64,000 bases of DNA from Streptomyces sulphureus DSM 40104. GTDB taxonomy: Bacteria; Actinomycetota; Actinomycetes; Streptomycetales; Streptomycetaceae. Where the stretch lies: contig NZ_KB905821.1 of NCBI RefSeq assembly GCF_000381025.1, positions 1 to 64,000 on the forward strand, written 5' to 3'. Positions 38,001-45,738 of the stretch are shown here, piece after piece. The notes beneath the pieces were generated by a model, which ran no database searches, had not been told where the DNA came from, and was given only the letters and a program-made list of their open reading frames with translations. How positions within the stretch are numbered: the first letter of the stretch is position 1; every line of letters begins with the position of its first letter. A program made the translations under genes and the position numbers.

Positions 38001-38719
38001 AAGACCTGCGGCGAGGCGACGGGCAGGTCGGCGTACCAGTCGTAGAAGGAGAGCAGCGTCCCGCCGAGGAGCGAGTGGTAGCGGGCGCCCGCCGTGTAGG
38101 AGGCCATCGACATCGCGGGGATCGGGGAGAAGCCCACGACGCGGTCCGGGCCCCACCGGTCGACCGTGTGCACCTGGGCAGCGGCGACGAGCTCCGTCGC
38201 CTCCTCCCAACTCGCCCGCATCAGGCCGCCCTTGCCGCGCGCTGCGCGGTAGGAGCGCACGGTCTCGGCGTCCTGCTGGATCTCCCGCCACGCCGCGACG
38301 GGGTCCTCGTGGCGCCTGCGCGCGGCCCGCCAGCGGGTGAGCAACTCGCCCCGCACGTACGGGTACCGCACGCGGCTCGGCGAGTACGTGTACCAGGAGA
38401 ACGACGCCCCACGCGGGCATCCGCGCGGCTCGTACTCGGGGCAGCCCGGCGGCGTCGAGGGATAGTCGGTCGCCTGGTGCTCCCAGGTGATGAGGCCGTC
38501 CTTGACGTACACCAGCCAGGAGCACGAGCCGGTGCAGTTGACGCCGTGCGTCGAGCGCACCACCCGGTCGTGCGCCCAGCGCTCCCGGTAGAACCTCTCC
38601 CATCTCGGGTCCCCTGTCCCGAACACCGCCCTGCCGTCGGCCGACACCTCACGTCGGGTCAGCAACCGCCGGGCGGGCAGCGGCCAGTCGTGCGCGGTGC
38701 CCGCGAAGTCGTCGCTCAT
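35045..38719 (-). CDS. narG: Respiratory nitrate reductase alpha subunit (molybdopterin)
   Basis: 1224 residues from ATG 38719. The FS0 cluster motif STHGVNCTGSCSW with its later Cys in PRGCPRGASFSWY marks the N-terminus, and YADLPVASPQVFGDQTDVPESADWW is the conserved Mo-ligand region. The C-terminal domain carries YNRNGVVVARAVVTHRMPEGTVYMYHAKDRT. It reduces nitrate to nitrite with bis-MGD as cofactor; there is no Tat signal, in line with a cytoplasmic-facing enzyme. A DosR-box-like site lies 38 nt upstream. First gene of narGHJI and divergent from narK. Confidence 0.97.
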   Translation of the reverse strand: MSDDFAGTAHDWPLPARRLLTRREVSADGRAVFGTGDPRWERFYRERWAHDRVVRSTHGVNCTGSCSWLVYVKDGLITWEHQATDYPSTPPGCPEYEPRGCPRGASFSWYTYSPSRVRYPYVRGELLTRWRAARRRHEDPVAAWREIQQDAETVRSYRAARGKGGLMRASWEEATELVAAAQVHTVDRWGPDRVVGFSPIPAMSMASYTAGARYHSLLGGTLLSFYDWYADLPVASPQVFGDQTDVPESADWWSAGYLVMWGANIPVTRTPDAHFLTEVRYNGTKVVAVSPDFADNVKLSDEWLAPHPGTDGALAMAMGHVVLREFLVDREVSYFADYLRKYTDAPFLVTLGERADGTYAPEHFLTAADLGGTAAEEEHAESKTVLLDSRTGEAVVPDGSLGFRWGAEEGRWNLRLGDTVPELTLVQRAEEHAEVSLPCFDSPDGAGRVLRRGVPALRVGGRLVTTVFDLLLAQYGVARAGLPGEWPSGYDDATQPYTPAWQEHRTSVPAGQAARIAREFARNAERTRGRSMILLGAGTNHWFHSDTVYRAFLALVTMTGCQGVNGGGWAHYVGQEKVRPLTGFQHLAFGLDWARPPRHMAGTSYWYLHTDQWRYESRSPQELASPLGDGRFAGRTVADCLAQAVRLGWTPGHPGFDRNPLDLADEAAAAGRPVADHVVDELAAGRLRFAAEDPDAPANYPRVLTVWRANLLGSSAKGNEYFLRHLLGTDAQVRSAEAAPEERPREVVWHEQAPEGKLDLLVTLDFRMTSTGLYSDVVLPAATWYEKDDLSSTDMHPFVHAFAPAIPPPWQARTDHDAFQALADRFSALARDRLGTRTDVVPVPLQHDTPDELAQPGGRVDDWKTAGRRPVPGRTMPRLVAVERDYAAVGARMRAVGPLLERLGTTTKGVTVHPERALAELAERSGRIADGPAAGAVSLDRADQVCDAILALSGATNGRLATEGLRALERRTGTPLADLASDRTGERVTFEDTRRGPKSVLTSYEWSGSETEGRRYSPFVVNVEREKPWHTLTGRQHFFVDHEWLTEFGEQLPVFRPPLDPPGREEPGPSDRPEVRVRYLTPHSKWSIHSEYADNAFMLALSRGGPVLWMSTADAERIGARDNDWVETYNRNGVVVARAVVTHRMPEGTVYMYHAKDRTVNVPKTELTGARGGSHNSVTRIQLKPTHLAGGHAQFTYAFNYLGPTGNQRDETTIVRRRSQEVTY

Positions 38720-38756
38720 ACCGGCGACGCTAGGCAACGCGACGGGCGCAGGCCGT

Positions 38757-38770
38757 GGGCCGTACGTCCC
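38757..38770 (-). promoter_or_regulatory. DosR/OsdR-box-like site upstream of narG
   Basis: GGGCCGTACGTCCC, 38 nt upstream of the narG ATG in the narG/narK divergent region. It has one mismatch from perfect dyad symmetry. Confidence 0.5.
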
Positions 38771-38887
38771 GCCCCGGCCGGAATCCCGGCCACGGCCCAC
38801 GCCGCGCCTCCGTGACCTTCGGACGCCTTCCGCGGGCCCCAGGACCGCAGTCCGCGCAGGCCACAGCACCGCAGGGTGAGGAGCGAG

Positions 38888-38903
38888 GGCCACCGCGGTG
38901 GCC
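38888..38903. promoter_or_regulatory. 16-bp perfect palindrome upstream of narK
   Basis: GGCCACCGCGGTGGCC, perfect dyad symmetry with no loop, 35 nt upstream of the narK start codon. The position suits an operator overlapping the narK promoter; the regulator is unknown and it does not fit the GGGCC-N4-GNCCC motif. Confidence 0.4.
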
Positions 38904-38937
38904 TTCGGCCGACGCACACGGAAGGGACGGAGTCCGC

Positions 38938-40185
38938 ATGGTGACCCGACCGGATGAGGAACCCGCCGACACCCGCGCCGCGACGGCGCGTTCCTACCCG
39001 CCCGCGCGCTTCCCTGCCGGAGCGCGCCCCGGGTGGATGCTCGCCCTCGCCACGCTCGGCTTCGCGCTGAACTTCTGGGCCTGGGCCCTGCTCAGCCCCC
39101 TGGCGCCGCAGTACGCCGACGAGTTGGGGCTCAGCTCCTTCCAGCAGTCGCTCCTCGTCGCCGTCCCCGTGATCGTCGGCTCGCTCGGGCGCATCCCCGT
39201 CGGCGCGCTCACCGACCGGTACGGCGGGCGGGCGATCTTCCCGCTCGTCTCCGCCGCGAGCCTGCTGCCGCTGCTCTTTCTCGGGGCTTTCGGGCACCGC
39301 TCGCTGGGGGCGCTGCTCGTCGGCGGGGTGTTCCTCGGCATCGCCGGTACTGCCTTCGCCGTCGGGGTGCCGTTGGTCAACGCGTGGTTCCCGCCCGAGC
39401 GGCGCGGTTTCGCGCTCGGCGTCTTCGGCGCCGGCATGGGCGGCACGGCGCTCAGCGCGCTCACCACCGTCCAACTCGCCGACGCGTTCGGTACGTCGGC
39501 GCCTTTCCTGCTCACCGCGGGCGTCCTCGCCTGCTACGCCGTCGCCTCCTGGCTGCTGCTGCGCGAGTCGCCGACGCGGCGCGCGCCCGCCGAACCGTTC
39601 ACGGCGCGCCTCGCGGCCACGGTGCGCCTCGCCGTCACCTGGCAGGCCTCCGCGCTCTACGCCGTCACCTTCGGCGGCTACGTCGCCCTCTCCGTCTACC
39701 TTCCCACCTACCTGCGCACCGCGTACGGGCTCGACGAGGCCGACGCCGCCGCGCGGATGGCCGGCTTCGTGCTGCTCGCCGTGGCACTGCGCCCGGTCGG
39801 CGGCTGGCTCTCCGACCGCTACGGTCCCGTGCGGGTGCTCGACGCGGCGCTGCTCGTCGCCGTCGCAGGCGCCGCGGTGCAGGCGACGACGCCGCCGCTC
39901 GCCCCGCTCGGCACCCTCGCGTGCCTGCTGCTCGGGGTCGCTCTCGGCGCCGGCAGCGGGGCGACGTTCGCGCTCGTCGCACGGCTGGCACCGGCGGCCT
40001 CCGTCGGCTCGGTGACGGGCGTCGTGGGTGCCGCCGGCGGGCTCGGCGGCTTCGCGCCGCCGCTGGTGATGGGCGCCTGCTACGACGCGTTCGGCTCCTA
40101 CGGGGCCGGCCTCGCCCTCCTCGCCGTCGTCGCCGCGACGGCCCTCGCCTTCACGGCGACGCGGGTACGCCGCGCCGCCGCCTGA
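38938..40185 (+). CDS. narK: NarK-type nitrate/nitrite transporter (MFS)
   Basis: 415 residues from ATG 38938, about 12 transmembrane helices. NarK-type features include LNFWAWALLSPLAPQYADELGLS in helix 1, GRIPVGALTDRYGGR (loop 2-3 MFS motif) and the nitrate-signature-like AGMGGTALSALT and GAAGGLGGFAPPL (helices 5 and 11). It imports nitrate or exchanges it for nitrite. Divergent from narGHJI with a shared 218-nt regulatory region. The frame is open upstream, but the family begins here. Confidence 0.93.
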   Translation: MVTRPDEEPADTRAATARSYPPARFPAGARPGWMLALATLGFALNFWAWALLSPLAPQYADELGLSSFQQSLLVAVPVIVGSLGRIPVGALTDRYGGRAIFPLVSAASLLPLLFLGAFGHRSLGALLVGGVFLGIAGTAFAVGVPLVNAWFPPERRGFALGVFGAGMGGTALSALTTVQLADAFGTSAPFLLTAGVLACYAVASWLLLRESPTRRAPAEPFTARLAATVRLAVTWQASALYAVTFGGYVALSVYLPTYLRTAYGLDEADAAARMAGFVLLAVALRPVGGWLSDRYGPVRVLDAALLVAVAGAAVQATTPPLAPLGTLACLLLGVALGAGSGATFALVARLAPAASVGSVTGVVGAAGGLGGFAPPLVMGACYDAFGSYGAGLALLAVVAATALAFTATRVRRAAA

Positions 40186-40210
40186 CCGGAGACCCGGAGA
40201 GGTGCATCCC

Positions 40211-40716
40211 GTGTGCGAGTACTGCGGCTGCCAGGAGATCGCCGTGATCGACGAGCTCTCCCGCGAACACGAGGGCCTCGTGAACCTCACCGGCGAGGTC
40301 CGCGCAGCCCTGCGCGCCGACACCACGGCCGGGATGGCCGCCGCGGCACGGCGCATCGCCGCCGTCCTCGGCCCGCACACCACGGTCGAGGAGCGCGGCC
40401 TCTTCTTCGCGTCTCCGCGTTCCCCGCGTGCCCCGCGCTGCACGCCGAATTCCCCGAGCACGTCGACGGGCTCGTCGACGAGCACCGGCGGATCGACGCC
40501 GTGCTCGACGAGGCTCGCAACGGCACACCCACCGATCCGAGTTGGCCCCGCCGCCTGCTCGCCGCGCTCGCGCTGCTCCGCGAGCACGTCCTCAAGGAGC
40601 AGGACGGCCTCTTCCCCGCCGCCCTCACCACCCTCGACGCCGCCGACCGGAAGGCTGCCGAGGCCGTACGCGCCGACGTCGGCTCGGCGGTCGCCGGACG
40701 GCGCCCCGCCGGCTGA
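40211..40716 (+). pseudogene. Hemerythrin-domain protein, frameshifted by a 26-nt insertion
   Basis: The frame starting at GTG 40211 (GGAGAGG 8 nt upstream) reads CEYCGCQEIAVIDELSREHEGLVNLTGEVRAAL...GPHTTVEERGLF, a hemerythrin/HHE start. After 40405 it runs into a 26-nt segment of CGCGT-rich near-repeats (40406-40431). The rest of the domain, PALHAEFPEHVDGLV-DEHRRIDAVL...LREHVLKEQDGLFPAAL, continues in another frame to the stop at 40716. Removing exactly the 26 nt joins GLF to PALHAEF in frame. The intact protein would have carried the HxxxE/HxxxD iron ligands of a di-iron O2/NO-binding protein. As it stands only a truncated product is made, unless the shift is bypassed. Confidence 0.82.
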
Positions 40717-40832
40717 CCCCGCGGCCTCCCCGCCGGGGCCCCTTCCGCACCGCCGTCGGTGCGCCCGCTACGGTGAACTGCCGGTGTCTCTCGGAGCCCG
40801 GTGCAGCACCCGGCAGACGGAGGAGGAAGCGG

Positions 40833-42560
40833 GTGACGACGGTCGGCGGGGAGGAGCCGCGCTTGCAGATGCCGCACCTGCGGCAACTGCGCATGGACCA
40901 GCTCCTCGACGAACTCCAGACGCGCATCGACTCGGCGCGGGGCACCCGCGACCGGGTGCACAGCCTGCTGGATGCGGTACTGAGCGTCGGCCGCCAACTC
41001 GATCTCGCGCAGGTGCTGCGCGAGATCACCGAGGCCGCCGCGCACCTCGTCGACGCGCGGTACGCGGCCCTCGGCGTGATAGGCCCGGACGGCGAGCGGC
41101 TCTCCCAGTTCCTCACCATCGGCCTCGACGACGAGCAGACGGCGCGGATCGGCCACCCCCCGGAGGGCCACGGCATCCTCGGCGAACTCATCCGCCACCC
41201 CGAGCCGTTGCGCCTCACCGAGCTGGGCGACCACCCGTCGAGCTACGGCTTCCCGCCCAACCACCCGCCGATGCACACCTTCCTCGGCGTCCCGATCAGG
41301 GTGCGCGACGAGGTCTTCGGCAACCTCTACCTCACCGACAAGAAGGGCGGCGCCGACTTCGACGAGGACGACGAGGCGGTCCTCACGACGCTCTCCGTCG
41401 CCGCCGGTGTCGCCGTCGACAACGCCCGCCTCTACGAGGCGTCACAGCGCCAGCAGCGGTGGACGCAGGCGGGCGCCGAGATCACCCGCAGCCTGCTCTC
41501 CGGCAGCACCCGTGCCCACGTCCTCGAACTCATCGCGGACCGGGCGCGGGAGATCCTCGGTGCCGACCTCGCCGACGTCTCCGTCCGGGTACCGGAGCGC
41601 GAGGAGCTCGTCGTCGAACTCGCCACGGGCGCGGGCGCCGACGAGCGGCACGGCAGCACCGTCCCGCTCGACGGGACGCTCCCCGGTCACGCCTACCGCA
41701 CGGGCGAGCCTGCGACCTGTGTCGACCTCGCGCGTGACGAGCCCCCGTACGCCGCCGAGGGGTTCGGGCCTGCCGTCGCCGTACCGCTCGGCATCGAGTC
41801 GGGCGAGACGCCCGCGTCGGTCAAGGGCGTGCTGCTCCTCGCCCGCCGCTCGGGGGCGCCCGCGCTCACACGGGAGGAGACGAGCCCGCTCGGCGGCTTC
41901 GCCGGGCAGGCGGCACTCGCCCTGGAACTCGCCGAACGCCGCAGGGACGCCGAGCAGTTGGCGCTCCTGGAGGACCGCGACCGGATCGCACGGGACCTCC
42001 ACGACCTCGCGATCCAGCGCCTCTTCGCCACGGGCATGACCCTCCAGGGCGCCTCGCGCACGATCGAGGAGCCCGCAGCCGCCGAACGCGTCCTGCGGGC
42101 CGTCGGCGACCTCGACGAGACCATCAAGATCATTCGCTCCACGATCTTCGGGCTCCGCGCCGCCGAGCAGGAGGCGGGCCCTGGACTGCGCTCGCGTGTG
42201 GTCCGCGCCGTCGAGGAGAGCGCCGCCGTGCTCGGCTTCCCGCCGCGGCTCAGCATGGAGGGCCTCCTCGACACCGACGTGCCGGCCGACGTGGCACAGC
42301 ACGTACTCGCCGCGCTCGGCGAGGCGTTGAGCAACGCGGCACGCCACGCGGAGGCGGACCGGGTGGAGGTGACCCTGCAGGCAGCCGCCGGCCGCGTGGT
42401 GCTCACGGTCACCGACGACGGCGTGGGGATACCGGAGGACGGCCGGCGCAGCGGACTGGAGAACCTGGCGGCTCGTGCCCGAAAGCTGGGCGGCTCCCTG
42501 GAGTTGGGACGGCCGGAGGGCGGCGGCAGCACCCTCGTGTGGACGGCGCGGACCGACTGA
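40833..42560 (+). CDS. DosS/DevS-type (OsdK-like) two-GAF sensor histidine kinase
   Basis: 575 residues from GTG 40833 (AGGAGGA upstream), very close to the 578 of mycobacterial DosS. GAF-A (about 60-200) contains GHPPEGHGILGELIRHPEPLRL and FPPNHPPMHTFLGVPIRVRDEVFGNLYLTDK, whose His in HPPM probably corresponds to the DosS heme ligand. GAF-B follows (about 225-370). The kinase part has the phospho-acceptor His390 in RIARDLHDLAIQRLF and HATPase motifs EALSNAARHAEAD and VTDDGVGIPEDGRRSGLENLAARA. It should sense O2, CO or NO through heme and phosphorylate the OsdR-like regulator at 29061-29792. Confidence 0.92.
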   Translation: MTTVGGEEPRLQMPHLRQLRMDQLLDELQTRIDSARGTRDRVHSLLDAVLSVGRQLDLAQVLREITEAAAHLVDARYAALGVIGPDGERLSQFLTIGLDDEQTARIGHPPEGHGILGELIRHPEPLRLTELGDHPSSYGFPPNHPPMHTFLGVPIRVRDEVFGNLYLTDKKGGADFDEDDEAVLTTLSVAAGVAVDNARLYEASQRQQRWTQAGAEITRSLLSGSTRAHVLELIADRAREILGADLADVSVRVPEREELVVELATGAGADERHGSTVPLDGTLPGHAYRTGEPATCVDLARDEPPYAAEGFGPAVAVPLGIESGETPASVKGVLLLARRSGAPALTREETSPLGGFAGQAALALELAERRRDAEQLALLEDRDRIARDLHDLAIQRLFATGMTLQGASRTIEEPAAAERVLRAVGDLDETIKIIRSTIFGLRAAEQEAGPGLRSRVVRAVEESAAVLGFPPRLSMEGLLDTDVPADVAQHVLAALGEALSNAARHAEADRVEVTLQAAAGRVVLTVTDDGVGIPEDGRRSGLENLAARARKLGGSLELGRPEGGGSTLVWTARTD

Positions 42561-42692
42561 CGAGGGCCGCCTTCGCCTCCGTTGAGCGGGACTTGGCCGC
42601 GCCCGGCTGCAACCTGCCGTCAGCCGTCGCAGCAGGGTTTTCGGGGCACCCGCGTGCCGTACTCCCATCGCCTGCCACGTCGGGGACGACGA

Positions 42693-42724
42693 AGGCCCGG
42701 CCCCGCAACACCGGGACCGGGCCT
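42693..42724. terminator. Terminator of clpX (possibly bidirectional)
   Basis: AGGCCCGG (42693-42700) and CCGGGCCT (42717-42724), with extra CCC/GGG pairing inside, 23 nt past the clpX stop and between convergent clpX and the sensor kinase gene. It marks the right edge of the island. Confidence 0.75.
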
Positions 42725-42746
42725 CGCGGGCCGCACTCGGCGCCGT

Positions 42747-44033
42747 TCAGGCGCTCTTCTCGTGCCGCTGCTGCTCGCCGCCGCGCGCCCTGGGGACGAG
42801 CGTCGGGTTGACGTTGGAGTGGACGACCTCCTCGGTGATCACCACGCGCTCGACGTCCTTGCGCGAGGGGACCTCGTACATCACCGACTGGAGGACCTCC
42901 TCCAGGATCGCCCGCAGGCCGCGGGCGCCGGTGCCGCGGAGGATCGCCTGGTCGGCGATGGCCTCCAGCGCGGGCCTGTCGAAGTCCAGCTCCACGCCGT
43001 CGAGTTCGAAGAGGCGCTGGTACTGCTTGACGAGCGCGTTCCGCGGCTCCAGAAGGATCTGGAGGAGCGCCTCGCGGTCGAGGTTGTGGACACTGGTGAG
43101 GACCGGGAGGCGGCCGATGAACTCCGGGATCATGCCGAACTTCACCAGGTCCTCCGGCATGACCTCCTCGAACTGGTTGGTGTCCTGGAGCTCGCGCTTG
43201 GAGCGGATGTCGGCACCGAAGCCGATGCCCTTCGCACCCGCGCGCGACTCGATGATCTTCTCCAGACCGGCGAACGCCCCGCCCACGATGAACAGGACGT
43301 TGGTGGTGTCGATCTGGATGAACTCCTGGTGCGGGTGCTTCCGCCCGCCCTGGGGCGGCACCGACGCGGTGGTCCCCTCCAGGATCTTCAGCAGGGCCTG
43401 CTGGACGCCCTCGCCCGAGACGTCACGCGTGATCGACGGGTTCTCGCTCTTCCGCGCGACCTTGTCGATCTCGTCGATGTAGATGATCCCCGTCTCCGCC
43501 TTCTTGACGTCGTAGTCGGCGGCCTGGATCAGCTTGAGCAGGATGTTCTCGACGTCCTCGCCGACGTATCCGGCCTCGGTGAGGGCGGTCGCGTCGGCGA
43601 TGGCGAACGGGACGTTGAGCATCCGCGCGAGCGTCTGCGCGAGGAGGGTCTTGCCGGAGCCCGTGGGGCCGAGGAGCAGGATGTTGGACTTGGCGAGTTC
43701 GATGCCGTCGTCCTTGCCCTGCGGGCCGCCGTTCTCTCCGGCCTGCACGCGCTTGTAGTGGTTGTAGACGGCGACCGAGAGCGCCTTCTTCGCCGCCTCC
43801 TGACCGACGACGTAGCCCTCGAGGAACTCGGAGATCTCACGGGGCTTGGGGAGTTCGTCCCAACCCGACTCGGAGGACTCGGCGAGCTCCTCCTCGATGA
43901 TCTCGTTGCAGAGATCGATGCACTCGTCGCAGATGTACACACCTGGTCCCGCGATGAGCTTCTTCACCTGCTTCTGGCTCTTTCCGCAGAACGAGCACTT
44001 GAGCAGATCGCCGCCGTCACCGATGCGTGCCAC
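42747..44033 (-). CDS. clpX: ClpX, ATPase subunit of the ClpXP protease
   Basis: 428 residues from GTG 44033 (ARIGDGGDLLKC). The N-terminal zinc finger CSFCGKS..CDECIDLC, Walker A GPTGSGKT, Walker B IIYIDEID, and the ClpP-docking IGF loop (KGIGFGAD) are all visible. ClpX unfolds substrates and feeds them to ClpP. It is separated from clpP2 by 212 nt, so probably has its own promoter as known for Streptomyces. The last ~15 residues are a charged variable tail. Confidence 0.97.
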   Translation of the reverse strand: MARIGDGGDLLKCSFCGKSQKQVKKLIAGPGVYICDECIDLCNEIIEEELAESSESGWDELPKPREISEFLEGYVVGQEAAKKALSVAVYNHYKRVQAGENGGPQGKDDGIELAKSNILLLGPTGSGKTLLAQTLARMLNVPFAIADATALTEAGYVGEDVENILLKLIQAADYDVKKAETGIIYIDEIDKVARKSENPSITRDVSGEGVQQALLKILEGTTASVPPQGGRKHPHQEFIQIDTTNVLFIVGGAFAGLEKIIESRAGAKGIGFGADIRSKRELQDTNQFEEVMPEDLVKFGMIPEFIGRLPVLTSVHNLDREALLQILLEPRNALVKQYQRLFELDGVELDFDRPALEAIADQAILRGTGARGLRAILEEVLQSVMYEVPSRKDVERVVITEEVVHSNVNPTLVPRARGGEQQRHEKSA

Positions 44034-44245
44034 GAGGAGCTTCCCCTTCGCCTGTAATCCGTCGCAGACGGACCGAGGTACATGCTCTTCGACGGTACCT
44101 TGCCGCACCGTCGTCATGGGCCCCCCTTGGCGACCTCAGTCCGGTCCAAACCGCTCGATTCGGCGCGATACGCAGGGTATCGAGACCGGATCGAAAGCAG
44201 CTCGGGCCGAACCGGGGCCGCCGCGGGGCGGACCCGACTGCTGTC

Positions 44246-44944
44246 TCAGACGCCGACGGAGGACTTGCGACTGGAGGTGATCTGATCCACCAGCCCGTAC
44301 TCCAAGGCCTCCTCGGCGGTGAGGATCTTGTCCCGCTCGATGTCGTCCCTGATCGTCTCGATGTCCTTGGTGGAGTGCTGCGCCAGCATCTCCTCCAACT
44401 GCTCGCGCATCCGCTGGATCTCCTTCGCCGCGATCTCCAGGTCGGAGACCTGGCCGCGGCCGGTCTCGCTGTACGGCTGGTGGATCAGGATGCGGGCGTT
44501 GGGCAGCGCCATCCGCTTGCCGGGGGCGCCGGCCGCGAGCAGCACCGCGGCGGCCGAGGCCGCCTGGCCCATGCACACCGTCTGGATGTCCGGCTTCACG
44601 AACTGCATGGTGTCGTAGATCGCGGTGAGCGCGGTGAACGAGCCGCCGGGGCTGTTGATGTAGATCGAGATGTCCCGGTCGGGGTCGATCGACTCGAGGC
44701 AGAGGAGTTGCGCCATGACGTCGTTCGCCGAGGCGTCGTCGATCTGCACGCCGAGGAAGATCACGCGCTCCTCGAAGAGCTTCGCGTACGGGTCGTACTC
44801 ACGCACGCCCTGCGAGGTGCGCTCGACGAAGCGCGGGACGATGTAGCGGGACTCGGGGGCGATGCCCTCGAACTCGCCTGAGGGCCGGGTGTAGAGGCCG
44901 GAGCCCGGGAAGCCGGCGGGCGACGGGCCGGAGGTGTTGGTCAT
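44246..44944 (-). CDS. clpP2: ClpP2, ATP-dependent Clp protease proteolytic subunit
   Basis: 232 residues from ATG 44944. Catalytic serine in GQAASAAAV near residue 130, histidine in ILIHQPYSE, and the later Asp of DKILTAEEALEYGLVDQI. The N-terminal ~45 residues (SGPSPAGFPGSGLYTRPSGEFEG) precede the mature fold and are probably processed. Streptomyces clpP1 and clpP2 form one operon and their products assemble into a mixed tetradecamer. Lies 64 nt after clpP1. Confidence 0.95.
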   Translation of the reverse strand: MTNTSGPSPAGFPGSGLYTRPSGEFEGIAPESRYIVPRFVERTSQGVREYDPYAKLFEERVIFLGVQIDDASANDVMAQLLCLESIDPDRDISIYINSPGGSFTALTAIYDTMQFVKPDIQTVCMGQAASAAAVLLAAGAPGKRMALPNARILIHQPYSETGRGQVSDLEIAAKEIQRMREQLEEMLAQHSTKDIETIRDDIERDKILTAEEALEYGLVDQITSSRKSSVGV

Positions 44945-45008
44945 CGGGGCGTTCTCCTGGTGATGAGGTGGCTGCGGTCTTCGAACGGGGCCGATCGGTT
45001 CGACGGGC

Positions 45009-45626
45009 TCAGGCGCCCGTGCCGCCGCCACCGGGCAGTTGGGCGGCCGAACCGTAGACCTCATCGATGAGGCCGTACTCCTTGGCCTCCTGCGCCGTGA
45101 ACCAGCGGTCGCGGTCGGCGTCGCGCGTCCACTGCTCAATGGTCTGGCCGGAGTGCTGGGCGGAGAGCTCGGCCATCTTCCGCTTGGTGCGCAGCAGTTG
45201 CTCGGCGTGGATCTTGATGTCCGTGGCCGAGCCCGCGAGTCCGGCCGACGGCTGGTGGATCAGGATGTCGGCGTTCGGGAGCGCGAAGCGCTTGCCCGGG
45301 GTGCCGGCCGTCAGCAGGAACTGGCCCATCGAGGCGGCGAGGCCCATCGCGATGGTGACCACGTCGTTCTTGATGTACTGCATGGTGTCGTAGATCGCCA
45401 TGCCGGCCTGGATCGAGCCGCCGGGGCTGTTGATGTAAAGGAAGATGTCCTTGTCCGGGTCGGCGGCGAGCAGCAGAAGCTGCGCGGTGATCCGGTTGGC
45501 GATCTCATCGTCGACCGGCTGACCGAGGAAGATGATCCGCTCGTTGAGCAGTCGGTTGTAGACCTGGTCGCCGAGGCCACCACCGAAGTTGGGCTCAGCG
45601 GCGGCGGAAGGCATCGGAAGCGTCAC
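45009..45626 (-). CDS. clpP1: ClpP1, ATP-dependent Clp protease proteolytic subunit
   Basis: 205 residues from GTG 45626; the ATG four codons later is the alternative. Catalytic serine in GLAASMGQFLL near residue 98, histidine in ILIHQPSAGLAG, aspartate in DRDRWFTAQEAKEYGLIDEV. The frame extends upstream but into the promoter region. First gene of clpP1-clpP2. A ClgR-type operator (45739-45752) lies 113 nt upstream, in keeping with ClgR activation of clpP1 in Streptomyces. ClpP1 is needed for normal aerial mycelium formation in S. lividans. Confidence 0.95.
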   Translation of the reverse strand: MTLPMPSAAAEPNFGGGLGDQVYNRLLNERIIFLGQPVDDEIANRITAQLLLLAADPDKDIFLYINSPGGSIQAGMAIYDTMQYIKNDVVTIAMGLAASMGQFLLTAGTPGKRFALPNADILIHQPSAGLAGSATDIKIHAEQLLRTKRKMAELSAQHSGQTIEQWTRDADRDRWFTAQEAKEYGLIDEVYGSAAQLPGGGGTGA

Positions 45627-45738
45627 GTGTCCACCTGCTCGTGTCCGGACGGCCGCCGACAGCGGTCCGTCACTGGGGTCTTCGTCTACTTGGGACCCTA
45701 ACGCGCCGGTCGGCGAGCGCCATCCCGGTCCGCGAACT

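Noticed and set aside
38720..38917. Longer NarG starting at 38917
   Set aside because: The added 66 residues are Arg/Gly-rich shadow sequence in the narG/narK control region; ATG 38719 gives the NarG family start and a normal length.
40717..40832. DosR-like box before the sensor kinase
   Set aside because: Only GGGGCCCC-type GC runs are present; none fits GGGCC-N4-GNCCC.
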